From contig CAXAMN010025694.1 in assembly GCA_963970005.1 (NCBI GenBank), forward strand, positions 1,577,161 to 1,641,160: 64,000 bases of DNA, read 5' to 3'. Both the position numbers and the translations under genes were made by a program. Origin of the DNA: Durusdinium trenchii (Eukaryota; Sar; Dinophyceae; Suessiales; Symbiodiniaceae). Each line of letters starts with the position of its first letter. Position 1 is the stretch's first letter. The notes beneath the pieces are model-generated. The model was given only the letters and a program-made list of their open reading frames with translations. It made no database searches and had not been told where the DNA came from. This document shows, piece after piece, positions 53,876-64,000 of the stretch.

Positions 53876-54320
53876 CTAGCTTCACAACGCCGCCGTTTTT
53901 CCCCGAGCCAGTCTTCTTGCCTTTAAACAGCCACTCCAGCTCGGTCCGCTTCAGAAAAACTTCCCTGTAAACAGCTGCTGCGACGATGTCATCGTAGCCC
54001 TGCGCAAGCTTGAACACGCAGCAGTGTTCCTGAAGCTCATCTGACCCGGCAACCTGATGCACCAAGTTGAAGTCACAAAGCCGCCAAGGACACGCTTCCC
54101 TCACATCATGGTTGAAAATCCAGTGTGGAAGCATCCCAGGTGCCCACTCAGAAAGAAGCAATAGTCCTGCACTAAGCAGACCCACGAATGTTTCCAATGA
54201 GCGAGCCAAATCAGAGAGCTGCTTAAAAACAACAAAACAGGGAGAAACAGCCAAAACCCGCTTTACTTTCACTCTATAGTGGCGATGGTGCTTCGGAAGC
54301 TTTGTCACCAATCTGCACAC
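53865..54320 (-). CDS. exon of a minus-strand gene, unknown
   Basis: A 151-codon open frame. It has a basic start (VTKLPKHHRHYRVKVKRVLA), a hydrophobic central part (LETFVGLLSAGLLLLSEWAP) and a helical end (YDDIVAAAVYREVFLKRTEL). The last residues overlap the next exon candidate, so the donor must lie before 53875. An upstream frame at 54548-54748 (LASTYKTAGVQSNQRASAAA) may be a further exon. The function is unknown. Confidence 0.35.
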   Translation of the reverse strand: MCRLVTKLPKHHRHYRVKVKRVLAVSPCFVVFKQLSDLARSLETFVGLLSAGLLLLSEWAPGMLPHWIFNHDVREACPWRLCDFNLVHQVAGSDELQEHCCVFKLAQGYDDIVAAAVYREVFLKRTELEWLFKGKKTGSGKNGGVVKLDLA

Positions 54321-54547
54321 GCTTCATAGGTACCGCCAACGCAGCATATATAGGCTTTGAAGCCAAGAGAGAAATAGTATTTCTTTTCCTTCAGGTTAAA
54401 GAAGACGTAGCCAAGGGTGAGGAAAACTCGTGGAATGAAGGGCAGGTTTGCAATGTCAATTACTTAGAGTCTTAAAGAATCAAAGAGAACCTACAGACGC
54501 CTGAGTCTGTTATAGTCTGGGGTGAAGCTCATGAGTATCCTTCTGGG

Positions 54548-54748
54548 TTAATTTAGCGTCACCTCATGCAGTAGATACAGTAAGTTTAAACAGACTGCTG
54601 TCAGAATGAACTCATAGTCCTGCAGGAGCTCCCAAGACCCACAGAACTCCAAAAGCCATGCCGCCGCTGCTGATGCACGTTGGTTCGACTGTACACCAGC
54701 AGTCTTGTATGTAGACGCCAAGCTCTTCGGTGTGAGCCTTGACTTCAT
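54548..54748 (-). other. possible 5' exon of the minus-strand gene
   Basis: A 66-codon open frame starting at an ATG (MKSRLTPKSLASTYKTAG), then AAAAWLLEFCGSWELLQDYE and a hydrophobic end. It is in line with the exons at 53510-54320. Splice borders are unclear. Confidence 0.25.
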
Positions 54749-55020
54749 CTGCTCACAGGAAACGATCTGTCAGTCGTGAAGCTCTTCCTGTAAACAACGC
54801 CTGCTGCTGCCCTGACCCTTTTTAAGGCATGGGGGATCATCTGTCCACAACTCAGCCTGAACTCTGGCCATCCAAGCGCACAACGACCGGGGTGCTCAGA
54901 ACATAGAGGAACTTGCTCCACCCCAGGGCCAACGCAAATGTCAGCAGCCAGCGCACAGGCAGCAGTCGCAAAGGATCACGACAGTACTAGACATCAGCAC
55001 TAGAACAAGTCAATCATGTA

Positions 55021-55402
55021 GGAAAAGCTTCGGAAAGAGCTGGAGGATCGCAAGAACGCATTGGATGAGGCGGTGGCAACCCGCAAGAAGAAGGATGATG
55101 CGGCTGCAGCAAAGAAGGCAGAGGAGGAGGCCCGCCAGAAGGCAGAGGACGAGGAGGCAGCGCGGAAGACCCAGGAGCGGGCAGAAAACAGGCTCGGCTC
55201 GAAGAAGAGCTCCGCAAGCAAGAAGAGGAACGGCTTGCCTGTTGGCTCAGGTGGAGGGTGATGCGGAGATTGGGGTGGATGTGGATGGTGAGGAACGTGA
55301 CAGTGATGAGCGCAAGCAGCCTGACGTTGCTGCTCCTGCTGAGTCTGAGGGCGGTCATGATGCTCAGAATGAAAAAGTTTTTGAGATCCAGCTGCCTGAG
55401 TA
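55021..55402 (+). pseudogene. coiled-coil exon with frame breaks
   Basis: After an acceptor CATGTAG (ending 55020) the frame reads EKLRKELEDRKNALDEAVAT and a long Ala/Glu/Lys-rich coiled coil (AAAAKKAEEEARQKAEDEEA). Near 55195 the coiled-coil pattern jumps to another frame (LEEELRKQEEERLA), and near 55245 to a third that carries an acidic tail (EIGVDVDGEERDSDERKQPD) to a stop at 55401-55403. Two frame changes in 100 bases suggest a decayed exon or sequencing errors. No specific family is recognised. Confidence 0.4.
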
Positions 55403-55439
55403 GAGGCCTCTTTTGGACAGCTTTGCAAGGTCCGAGAGG

Positions 55440-57260
55440 GGTTTGAGAGGAGTCAGTTTTTCTGGTAATTGCCTGTATATAGTCTTTTATAAGACTATAT
55501 AGCCTTATCTGTTCTTTAAAAAGGCTAGAAAGAGCATATGGTCTTGTATGTTCTTTCTTGTCTTCTTTTGTGTTCATCTGTTTTTGGCTCAGTCATCCCA
55601 TTTGTGGATTGTTGGCAAGACCACTTGAAAAATCCTGAGTTTCTTTCAGTGGTTCCCTTCCAGGAGTCCAGTAGTTATTGGCTCCCAATTCTGATTCCAG
55701 CGCATTTCTACTCTTCAAGAGTTTCCAGGGAAATCAATTTGATTCATGTTTTTGTTGCATTGAGTCAGACAAGCAACCAAAAAAGCAAAAAGCAAATGCT
55801 TTGTGAACTAAACACCCTTTGGGTATGATGTGGGAGGGCCTTTCACTGACACTATGTCAGTCTCGGATTGTATCGTACTTGCTGACTACGTCAGTCGCAG
55901 GTGATTGAACGCCACTCAAGAGAATGAAAAAATCAACATGACCCGCCGACCTGCGTTGCATTTTTCTGACAGTCTATTATTTGGACAATGTAACAATCCA
56001 TACAGCCTCAAATTATATTAAGTTGAAGACTGAAAGACGAAGACATTGTAAGACACCTGCTAAGTCACTGCAACGCACACAGGCTGATACTTATACTTTG
56101 CGATGTGTGTTTTCATGTTTTCTGCCCTGGGCGGTTGGATCGGCCTGAGGTGCTTCCATCCTATGTCGCCCACGCAGAAGAGCTTCTCCAGCAGACGCTC
56201 AGCCTCACTATGTCGGTCTCCGGTTCAATACAGGTGGCATGTCACTAAGTAGCCCTCAACGATAGTCGTGATTCGAGCGCGACAAGAGTAGGACATGTGC
56301 AATGTTACGTTCAGTGGCTAGTGACTGTGACAGTAGTTTGTTTGTCATGTCATGTGTCAGCCAGTGACTCAATGATTGAATCGGCCACAGGGACCTCACT
56401 CGAGAAGACCCTCTGCCTGAATCCTCGATTCCGAAAAAACGAAGAGAGCTAGCCATGCCATCGCTGCAACTAACTTGGCAACAGTGACACTGGTCAGAGT
56501 GGAGGGGTCGCTGGCTTTCATGTATCATTGTTAGTGTTTCGATGTCGTTGAGACCTGTCACGTCCTGTTCTATTTACCGACCAAACGCGCGGTTAAACAA
56601 TTATTACTATATTGAGAGACAAATAGTATATCTTATTGTAATTTTTTGAAAGACTCATACTACTGTATAAAACATATATTCAGTGATTCAACTCGTTCAC
56701 AGGTTTGCGCCCAGCCCACTTACTGACTGACAGACCTTTGACTGACTTTACTAAGGATAAATGGCTACTAAATTACTGTCTACCTCTGACGTCATGGCAC
56801 AGTAGGGTCATTTTAGAAGTGAGATGCAAACCTATTAAGCGCTGACGACGACTATGACTCCTGTGTCCTAGTGACATACTACCTCACACACACAAACCCA
56901 GGCAAATCAATTCAAGCTGAGATTCGATCAAATTCAGAGGCGAAAGCAAATGAGGCAATCATGCGGGGATTGCAAACGTTTGACGCCTGGAGAGCCTCTG
57001 CATTTGACCCCGTCATCAGTCAGAGATCGTTCTCATCTCACTATTGTTTTTCAATTGAACCGGATCATTTGTTTTTGTCTTAGTGATTTGTGACCTCTGC
57101 ACAATATCCTTCCAGACCCAGTCACATCTCCCAATGAGTCTTGTTTAGCCTTTTCATGCCTGGGTTGCTGATTCCCAGTAGCCTAAGGATCTGATCAAAA
57201 GAAGTGAGAAGGGGTGTTGCGAAACCTAGCAGCTTAGCGAAGACTTTTCTCAATCAAAGT
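55440..57260. other. stretch with no supported gene
   Basis: Short palindromes around TATAGTCTTTTATAAGACTATA at 55478-55502 form a hairpin. No exon can be supported; the plus-strand frames at 55538-55828 and 56871-57083 lack protein-like composition. Confidence 0.4.
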
Positions 57261-57399
57261 TAGAGCCTATATTGTCGGTTCAAGATCATGGTCCATTTCA
57301 AAAAGAGCTCAGGCAGCTGACTACAACCAGGCCCTCTATGCAGGCCTCAGCGTACATGGAACCGGAGTACTGTCATCCAGCATGGAACTTTGAAGAACT

Positions 57400-57660
57400 C
57401 TATCAAGGTAGCAGGCTCCCATCCAACACTGAAGGCAACTCTGATGTCCCGTGTGAATCACAGTCATTATGGATCTGGAAGGAATCAACAGACGAAAGAG
57501 GAGGTCTGCCGCAACCTAATGGAATCTATGAGCGCTGAGGACTTCCAACGTTTGTGCGAAGACTTGGCGTTTGACCGGGGCCCATCTGGTCTGTCTGCGC
57601 AAACTCGACCTGAAGAGCTGCTGTCGGAACCAACCATTGCCAAGAGAGGGATCTACGTTC
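57400..57660 (+). other. possible exon, unknown
   Basis: One plus-strand frame reads IKVAGSHPTLKATLMSRVNH, then QQTKEEVCRNLMESMSAEDF and a Ser/Pro-rich stretch, ending near TIAKRGIYVLYYLH. The composition is protein-like for about 85 codons. The overlapping frame upstream (57272-57538) has PEYCHPAWNFEELYQG and could be another exon joined by a shift. No family is recognised. Confidence 0.3.
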
Positions 57661-57926
57661 TTTATTATTTGCACTCAAAAAACATCGTTCCAATCTGTCA
57701 AACACAGTTGTTGCTCAGGTCTTCCAATTCATTCAATGATATCTAAAAATAAGCTTGGAATTCTGGGTTGGGTCAAGGTTCTATATCATCCTTTTGTTTG
57801 CAAACCTGCTCTAGCTCTAGACTAGAATCTCTTTCATTAATCTAGTGCTATCTTAGATCATTGCAATCTTTGGCTTAGATGGGGTCCATGGAATCTTAGA
57901 GTAGAAAGTTTTTGACCTTTTGAAAG

Positions 57927-58055
57927 GGCGAAGCAAGCAATGCAGCCATATTCTCTGGCGAGTCTCATGCGCGCGCCAAGGCAAAGTACAAGAGCTGGTT
58001 CCAGATCCTCGAGGTGATGAAGTCCACCGACACAGACTGGAGCATGTCTGCCTAG
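57927..58055 (+). other. short exon candidate, unknown
   Basis: After TTTTGAAAG (57926) a 42-codon frame reads GEASNAAIFSGESHARAKAK, then YKSWFQILEVMKSTDTDW, and stops at 58053-58055. The other two frames are poor. Another candidate follows at 58302-58502 (SSQKKAVFPQFADLVMEQSV, then a Glu/Asp-rich end). They may be exons of the same plus-strand gene as 57400-57660. Confidence 0.3.
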
Positions 58056-58301
58056 CTCGGTTGGAGGGATGGTCATCGGGTCGTAAAAAACTAGGAGATA
58101 AACGTGGGTGCTGGGTCAGTCACGTGTGGGGTGAGAATATCATTGCTGCAGTCCTCAGGAAATTGAAACATCCACCAATGTGGCAACTGGCGCAAAACGA
58201 TTTTGTCAGGATCTCTGTCGATCTCTTTTTTTCTCGTTTCTCATGGCCTCTGACCTCATAGCCGACTTCCTGATTCACCCAGTGACTGCAGTGCGAGCTG
58301 A

Positions 58302-58502
58302 GTGGCAGTCAAAGATGGTGAATTTGATCCACACATGCATTCCTCACAAAAGAAAGCCGTTTTTCCACAATTCGCTGACCTAGTCATGGAACAATCAGTG
58401 TCCATGCTTGGTTTCGAGCTAGACTGTGGAGAACATGATGAGCTGACTTGGTTGGATGCAGGTGAAAAGAAGGAAATCAAAGAGTTCTGGTGCCTTGGAT
58501 AA
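58302..58502 (+). other. possible terminal exon, unknown
   Basis: An open frame of 66 codons with a plausible acidic helix (MLGFELDCGEHDELTWLDAG, then EKKEIKEFWCLG) before the stop at 58500-58502. An AG acceptor (GTGACTGCAG) lies upstream at about 58289. It is downstream of, and in line with, the candidate at 57927-58055. Confidence 0.25.
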
Positions 58503-58654
58503 GCGAGCACAATCTTACCGTCTTTCCGTTGCCCACCTTACCACAAATTATATAAAGTGCATTTTGTAGTAACCATTTTTTTGCTTTACAAACTGATGCA
58601 AAATGAAGCCTCCAAAAAAGACTACAACATTCCAAAGGAAATAGGAATTGTTAA

Positions 58655-58910
58655 TATTTGAACGATTTCAACCCAAACCAATAGGAACCGCAAGGAGTTT
58701 CAAAGGACATGGAATGGAACCAAAAGGAATTTAAAAGGTAACCGGAATCAAAAGGAGCTGGCAGTAAAAAGAAAATCAATAGGAACCAAAAGGAGTTTAC
58801 AAAGAAACCAATAGGAATCAACAGTGTTTTGAAGGAAATGGATAGGAAGCAAAAGGAATGTATAGGAATCAAAAGTTTAGTTGAAATTGATAGGAACCAA
58901 AAGGAACTTA
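58655..58910. repeat. degenerate repeat of ATAGGAACCAAAAGGA
   Basis: Words such as CAATAGGAACCNNAAGGAGTTT and ATAGGAATCAAAAG recur about eight times at spacings near 30-45 bases, all in the same orientation. It is an old, diverged tandem array. Nothing coding is seen. Confidence 0.75.
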
Positions 58911-59199
58911 GTGGACATCAGTATAGGCTCTCTTTGTTCAACCTTTTTTCAAGGAATAGAGGGTACCCCCACTAGTACTTCTTAGAGTCCCGTTGCCAGC
59001 GACGGTCGGTTGTGGACGTGACTTTTGAAACGATCAACACGGTTGAACGAAACCTGAGCTATGTGTCATCCTCTTCACGTCTTCAGGTTGTATAAAACTG
59101 ATGTCGTGCAGATCATTGCGTAGAGACGCTGTGCCCTGAATTTAGGGGTCATTTTGTCGAAGGTGCCATTCTGTAGAGCCCAGTTTTTTTTTGTACCAA

Positions 59200-62100
59200 T
59201 TGTTTGTCGAGACCCCTCCCCTATATTTAATGGGGATGTATTTATATAGTTTAACTGCATGCACCACAGTGCGGTTTCCAGGCAAGGACATTGGGAGCGT
59301 TCACTTCTTGCTAGCTTGTGCTGTTTCGGGATGGGGGTGGCACACGACTTTCTCCAGGTGGGAGGAAGCGCGGCTGAGGCGAATGGCGGGAGCTCATCTA
59401 CGAACCTTTCATTCACTGGAGCAGGCCGAGCAGGGTTCGGTTGCGGAAAAACTGGTGTCACCGGGCTGTGGAAAGAAAGCGTGACCTTTGTTTGTGTGAT
59501 GTTTGTGTTAGCCTCACACTCTCACCTCCAGGTCGGGGCCAAAATACGAATAATGCGTTCAGCCATGCCAAGTACAGATAAAAAAATACATGCATCTGAA
59601 AATATCTGAAACCAGTACCCAGTTCAGGGTATATTATTGCATCCTTCTCTGACTGCATCTCGTATGTGTCATCTGCTTGTCCAAGGGAGCTGAAACCGCC
59701 AACCAGCACATGAATCAACATTGTATATATCCGACATCCTGTGGGCTTTTCGAGTTCGCGACCAGGCATGGCGGCCACATCCACCGCACCACTCGGGACA
59801 TGGCCCTCCTGTTGCGCAACGCCCTCATGCGCGGCCGGGGGCAGATCGAAGGCGACGCCTGGCAGGGCCCTGCGTTGAGCCCTCCGTTGCGTAAACGGCC
59901 TAGACCAATCGGCTATGAGTGAACGCCTCCCTCTCCAAACCATGGTAGCTTGACACCCCTTGTAGGGATTTTTTTCATTTTCAGGGATCAGCCAGGTTGC
60001 CCGGGTTTTGACCCACAGTCACTTGAGTTGACGCAGTTATTGCTAGAAGGACTGACTGTCATAGAGAGATTGCAGTGACTGCTTGGTGGACGATTGAATC
60101 TCAGTGGCACCCGAACAGTCGCGTTTCCCATGGTGCGTTTTCCCTGCTAGACTAGCCAAGAACAGAATATACGTGAAGTCAATGATTCATTGAAGATGAT
60201 TGAAACCCCTGATATTGTGTCTATGTCAGAACTCCCATGGATACCATGGAAATCCATGGAGAGCCGTCCTTTTTGTGCTTTGGCCTGAAGCAGGTTACGG
60301 CGATGTCACCTAGCAATACCTACTGTAGCAAATCCTAGCACCATGTTCACAGAACAAGCAGATACTTGCCCCCTGCGAACGGGTTCACATGTTCCTTTAG
60401 CTGGACCACTCAGCTGCTTGTTTCCACACGCGGGGGGCCCACTCGTCGGGGGGGGGGCCACTTTCCCGCCGCGCGGCTTCGCCAGGAGATGCGGGCTGCT
60501 TCTGCGTGTTCCTCTTCGCTGTTTTGGCCGCTTGGATGGTGGGACGACATTGAGTCACACCAGCACAGCAAGAAGACACTCAGGGGCTAGGACTAGTCAA
60601 GAATTTTAGAGGCATACCGGTGATAATACGGTAGATAAGTTACTGATTCCACCAAAGGTTTTCCTTTCTTATCTCCAAGTCCAGCTGCTCCGGTTTTGGG
60701 CTTTGGCTGTTGCTCGCACGTCCTTGAGGTGAGGGCCAGCTCAGACATTGCCTTCGTCGGAAAGACCTTGGGGTCGTTTCTACACGGCAGGTGGTGTCGG
60801 GGGTCGCGGGGGGGTTCCTTGTGACTAACAGGTTGCGTGGAGCGCCAGCATTTGCTTTTTGCACGCAAGACCCCGGAAAGGAATTGAATACTGAGCTCTA
60901 TAGGAATCTCTAGGACACAGACTGACCCATTTCGGCCAGATTCATTGCAGGCAGTTTTCAGCCATCTCTTCAAACAAAACGGCGCAGTGCGTTCCTGGTC
61001 TTCGTGCTAGAATGATACGGCTGCTCCGCCGGCTGTTCGCTTGAGGTCTTATGACGTTCAGTATGCTGCTGCCCATGATGTTATGGCCTACTTCTCGCAC
61101 ATGATCGCAAGGCGGGCTCTCTCTTCGTGGGCGAAAACCGTCCTTTTTGGCCACCAGAGCGGTGCTGAAACCGACCACGGTGGACCTTGCTCATCCTTCT
61201 TCAACGAGCACCCTTGTCACAGTGATCCGCACAGGGCGGGCAAGCAATCCTCGACTGGGGATTAAATGGTTCGCCGTTGAAAATTCAGCCAGCTTGCTGC
61301 CCAAGCCGGAGACCAACATTTGTGTGTTCGAGATTGCGAGTTCATCACTCACTTGGCATGTTTTTTTGTTGGAGAGGACCGCTGCCAACCCCCTCAGCTC
61401 CTCTTGGCCTCTCCAACACGCCTGGCTTCGGACACTGGAGACCTTCCGTGCCGTGGCAGCCGCGCAGCCGTCCGAGCATGGCATCGCCGCTCGCTGCGAG
61501 TGTCAGGTGGGCGGTCTTCGGTGTCGGGACGAGGAGTCGAAAATGAGACACACGGAGAGAGGCACTGGGTTGGTTTTGTGATACATGTGATACCTATGGA
61601 GTGCGTGTTGTACAATTGGTTCTTTGATGTTCCCTCAGCTTGACCGCACGTTCTGTTCGTCCTGTGAAGCCCAGCGACACGTCTGCGAGGAGCCCGAGGG
61701 CTTTTTGACGCCAGTGTCTCGGTTGAGATCGGTGCACTCCGGGAGATCGGTGCAGTGGAAAGACCACCTCCACCTGAGCAGGGGTCAGAACCTGCCATTG
61801 TTGTGACATGAAGGAGCCTTGTCAGACAGGCTTTCTCGCGTAAGCCGATTTTTCCGAACACATGTTGCGTAAGCAAAGTCGAACATAACAGGTTGAACAC
61901 CATGTTTGGAATAACTGTGGCCTTGATCAGGGAGATGCTGAGTTGCAGTCGGCTGTTCTTATTTCAAGAGCCAACTTGTTGTGCTTTTGTTGGCGGGCCC
62001 ATCAAGATGTAGAGCACGAGTTCCTAACATATGGCTGCAGCATGCTGCTCAGCCAGATGAATAAACAGTTACATTCTGATGTGGCCATCAGGGGCCATAA

Positions 62101-62380
62101 AGGGGCCATCCACGAAACTGGTCATCGGGCCAGGGGGGGCCACGGGGCCGCATGCGGGCGGATGTCGCTGATGGCAGTTCAGGGGCTTCACAGGCTTCAT
62201 GCCTCCGCAGGTTGGGGTCAACTCAACAAACAGGTCCATATGTCCATCATCTTTTTAGCTTGAAAAAGACTCATTTTAGTTTCCAGATGTGTTGCGTCAT
62301 CCAGCGAACTATTGTACATTATAGTACGTCTCACAAAACTCCCGATTTGCTCACCATCATCGCCATCCATCGCCATCGAT
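59200..62380. other. stretch with no supported gene
   Basis: Overlapping short frames only. A run of nine G lies near 60451-60459. No RNA gene or mobile-element signature was recognised. Confidence 0.4.
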
Positions 62381-62450
62381 CGCCATGACGTTCTGCAGGT
62401 CTCCAAAAGCAGCTTGTTCACCCTTTGATCCCTTTTGCTTCTTGCTCCAG

Positions 62451-62565
62451 GTGCTGAAGTTGCTGGAAAGCATGGAGCCCTCCAATTGGGCGGTGGCTGA
62501 TTGGACCAGCTTCCTCGACTTGGACGATGTCCGGCTTCCACCGCTAATGCAGAAGCTTCGGCGAA
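62451..62565 (+). other. short exon candidate, unknown
   Basis: After the acceptor TTGCTCCAG (about 62450) the frame reads VLKLLESMEPSNWAVADWTS and FLDLDDVRLPPLMQKLRRS, about 38 protein-like codons. It has no neighbour exons that could be fixed, apart from an AG at about 62398. The rest of the window to 64000 shows only simple sequence: a (GA)7 run at about 63191-63206 and TATA-rich words at 63020-63085. Confidence 0.25.
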
Positions 62566-64000
62566 GTCAGGGATGTGTGGGGGCGTGATTCGAGTTTGTT
62601 GGCGAGGACGTTGCAGCTAGCTGGCGCCTATAGATCGAGGTATCGTCTCGTCTTGTCTCCTGACACGGCTCACGGGCACTGGCATCCAACGGTATGCCTA
62701 AAAAGGGCCACTCAAACATCCGACGAAAGCAATGCACCAGCCGACGCCAACAAATGGAGACGGCAATGGTGTAGGGTGTAGGGCGGTGTAGGCCCACAGT
62801 TCCCAGGGGCACGGGATTGGATGCGCTGGATACCCCGGTGGTGTTGAAATGTGTTGAGGGGAAGGTGGCCAAGAGAACCCTGATGTTCATTGATTTGCTC
62901 CCTTCACTCTGACCGCTTGAGACACTGAATGTTTGAGGAAGAGTTGCGCCCACGAGACAACGTGTTCCGACGTGCAAGTGATAACGCACTTGCTGTGCGT
63001 AGCTTGGATGCATGGTTGAGTATACTATATGACTATAACATGCTATAACCATGTACTACATATAACATCATATAACTATACTATAGTGTCTATAGCATAT
63101 GCTCTTACAAGGGTTGAAGAAGTGTCTTGTTTTTGTTTGGGCGCTGCCATGTGGGCAAACACGCGTGTAGTATGTTGTGTCAGCAAAACAGAGAGAGAGA
63201 GAGAGTTCCAACGCCAGCGCTTAACAGGATGGCGCCAACCTCACCAACAAAAAGAAAAAATCCGCAAAGAGTGTTTCCATGATACGACATCACGTAACTT
63301 ACCTTCTAGAGTTCCAGAACGGTTGCCGCAATTCGCCAGTGTTTGGGTGTGGTTTGCTCTCACGCTACCCCCCTTTGTCATTTTGCCAAGCCTTGCCTGG
63401 AACTTTGTTTCTAAGTTTGTTCAGCATCCCGTATTATACTCGTACCCACTCAGTGGATAACCTGTTTGGGGGATGAGATTCCCCACTCAAAAGACCAAGA
63501 CATGTAAAACTTGAAATCCGTTGTTTTCCCCCAGAAACTGAGGTATTAGACGAGTTGGCACCTTGTGGGAAGACATTGGATATGCCTCAATCTTTTTGGA
63601 TTTGCTTGCTTCTTTTCCGATGGGGAATGTGGAATGGCGCTTGAGTCCTTGAGCGTAATGATTCGAATGATTGCTTCGTGTAGTTTCCGATTAACGCTTT
63701 GATGTGCAAATTCTGCAAGGATAGGTTGACAGGAAAACTGCACAACCTCGAGCCCCAAAATGCTGCAAATACATGCAAATACCGGTCAATACTGTTTTGT
63801 TGATCCCAGGTGGTGCCAGCGTTTCTCTTCCCCCTGTATCTTGCCGGGTGACCGCGGCTTTGTCTTGTAGCTCGTTTCACCTGCATCGTGACCCACTTTG
63901 CCAGAACTCGAGGCAGAGCATTTCCTGCTCACGGGCGATGCTGCGAAAGCCCTTCACAAGCGCAGCAGGCGGGCCTGGCACCGGCGAAAACACTGCCGTA

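Noticed and set aside
55570-55600. A spliced-leader-like word, TTTTTGGCTCAG, which could be a relic of a reintegrated trans-spliced mRNA.
   Set aside because: Only about 10 bases match the conserved leader end and the CCGTAGCCA part is missing, so chance is likely.

Overview
This window looks like nuclear DNA from a dinoflagellate, most likely a symbiodiniacean or related lineage. No single marker proves this. The reasons are: many short exons with plausible but often non-canonical splice borders; lysine/alanine-rich N-termini of the MKRPAAKPAA type; long stretches without genes at roughly 50% GC; abundant foldback and tandem repeats; and a cytosine-methyltransferase gene inside a transposable element. 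No bacterial-style operons, rRNA, tRNA or CRISPR arrays were seen. A 100-N scaffold gap (52461-52560) shows this is a eukaryotic draft assembly.

Layout. 1-5.9 kb: remnants or exons of one or more minus-strand genes, the clearest being an AT-hook, lysine-rich protein (3009-4914); an intron there holds a 47-bp-stem foldback element (4380-4513). 6.48-11.45 kb: an AT-rich island that is an endogenous virus-like insertion. It carries, on the minus strand, a decayed replicase (DNA-polymerase-like palm followed by an SF1 helicase, 7121-9305) and a decayed capsid-like gene (9698-11258). It is flanked by a 600-bp AT-rich inverted-repeat array on the left and an 18-bp-stem hairpin on the right. 11.5-21.3 kb: mostly gene-free, with one intact small gene for a ubiquitin-like-domain protein (14226-14738).

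21.4-38.2 kb: the main feature, a candidate giant DNA transposon of about 16.8 kb. It has imperfect terminal inverted repeats of about 70 bp (21397-21466 and 38120-38189) flanked by a 9-bp direct repeat TACTAGCCT. All coding sequence inside is on the plus strand: (i) a DNA (cytosine-5) methyltransferase split into a front part with motifs I, IV, VI and VIII (22199-23438) and a back part with the IX/X-like region (30441-31022); (ii) between the two parts, an AT-hook exon, a 906-codon DDE-type transposase candidate and a 566-codon companion protein (23750-28732); (iii) downstream, an eight-exon gene of unknown function (31702-37538). If the boundaries hold, this is a DNA transposon that carries its own methyltransferase, a different arrangement from the DNMT-bearing retrotransposons already described in Symbiodinium.

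38.2-64 kb: mostly non-coding DNA with several tandem and dispersed repeats, an acidic Trp/Glu-rich short ORF, a possible multi-exon minus-strand gene (51715-54748) interrupted by a duplicated segment around the N gap, a coiled-coil exon (55021-55402), and exon-like fragments at 57.3-58.5 kb and 62.4 kb. Exon borders are read by eye and are approximate throughout.
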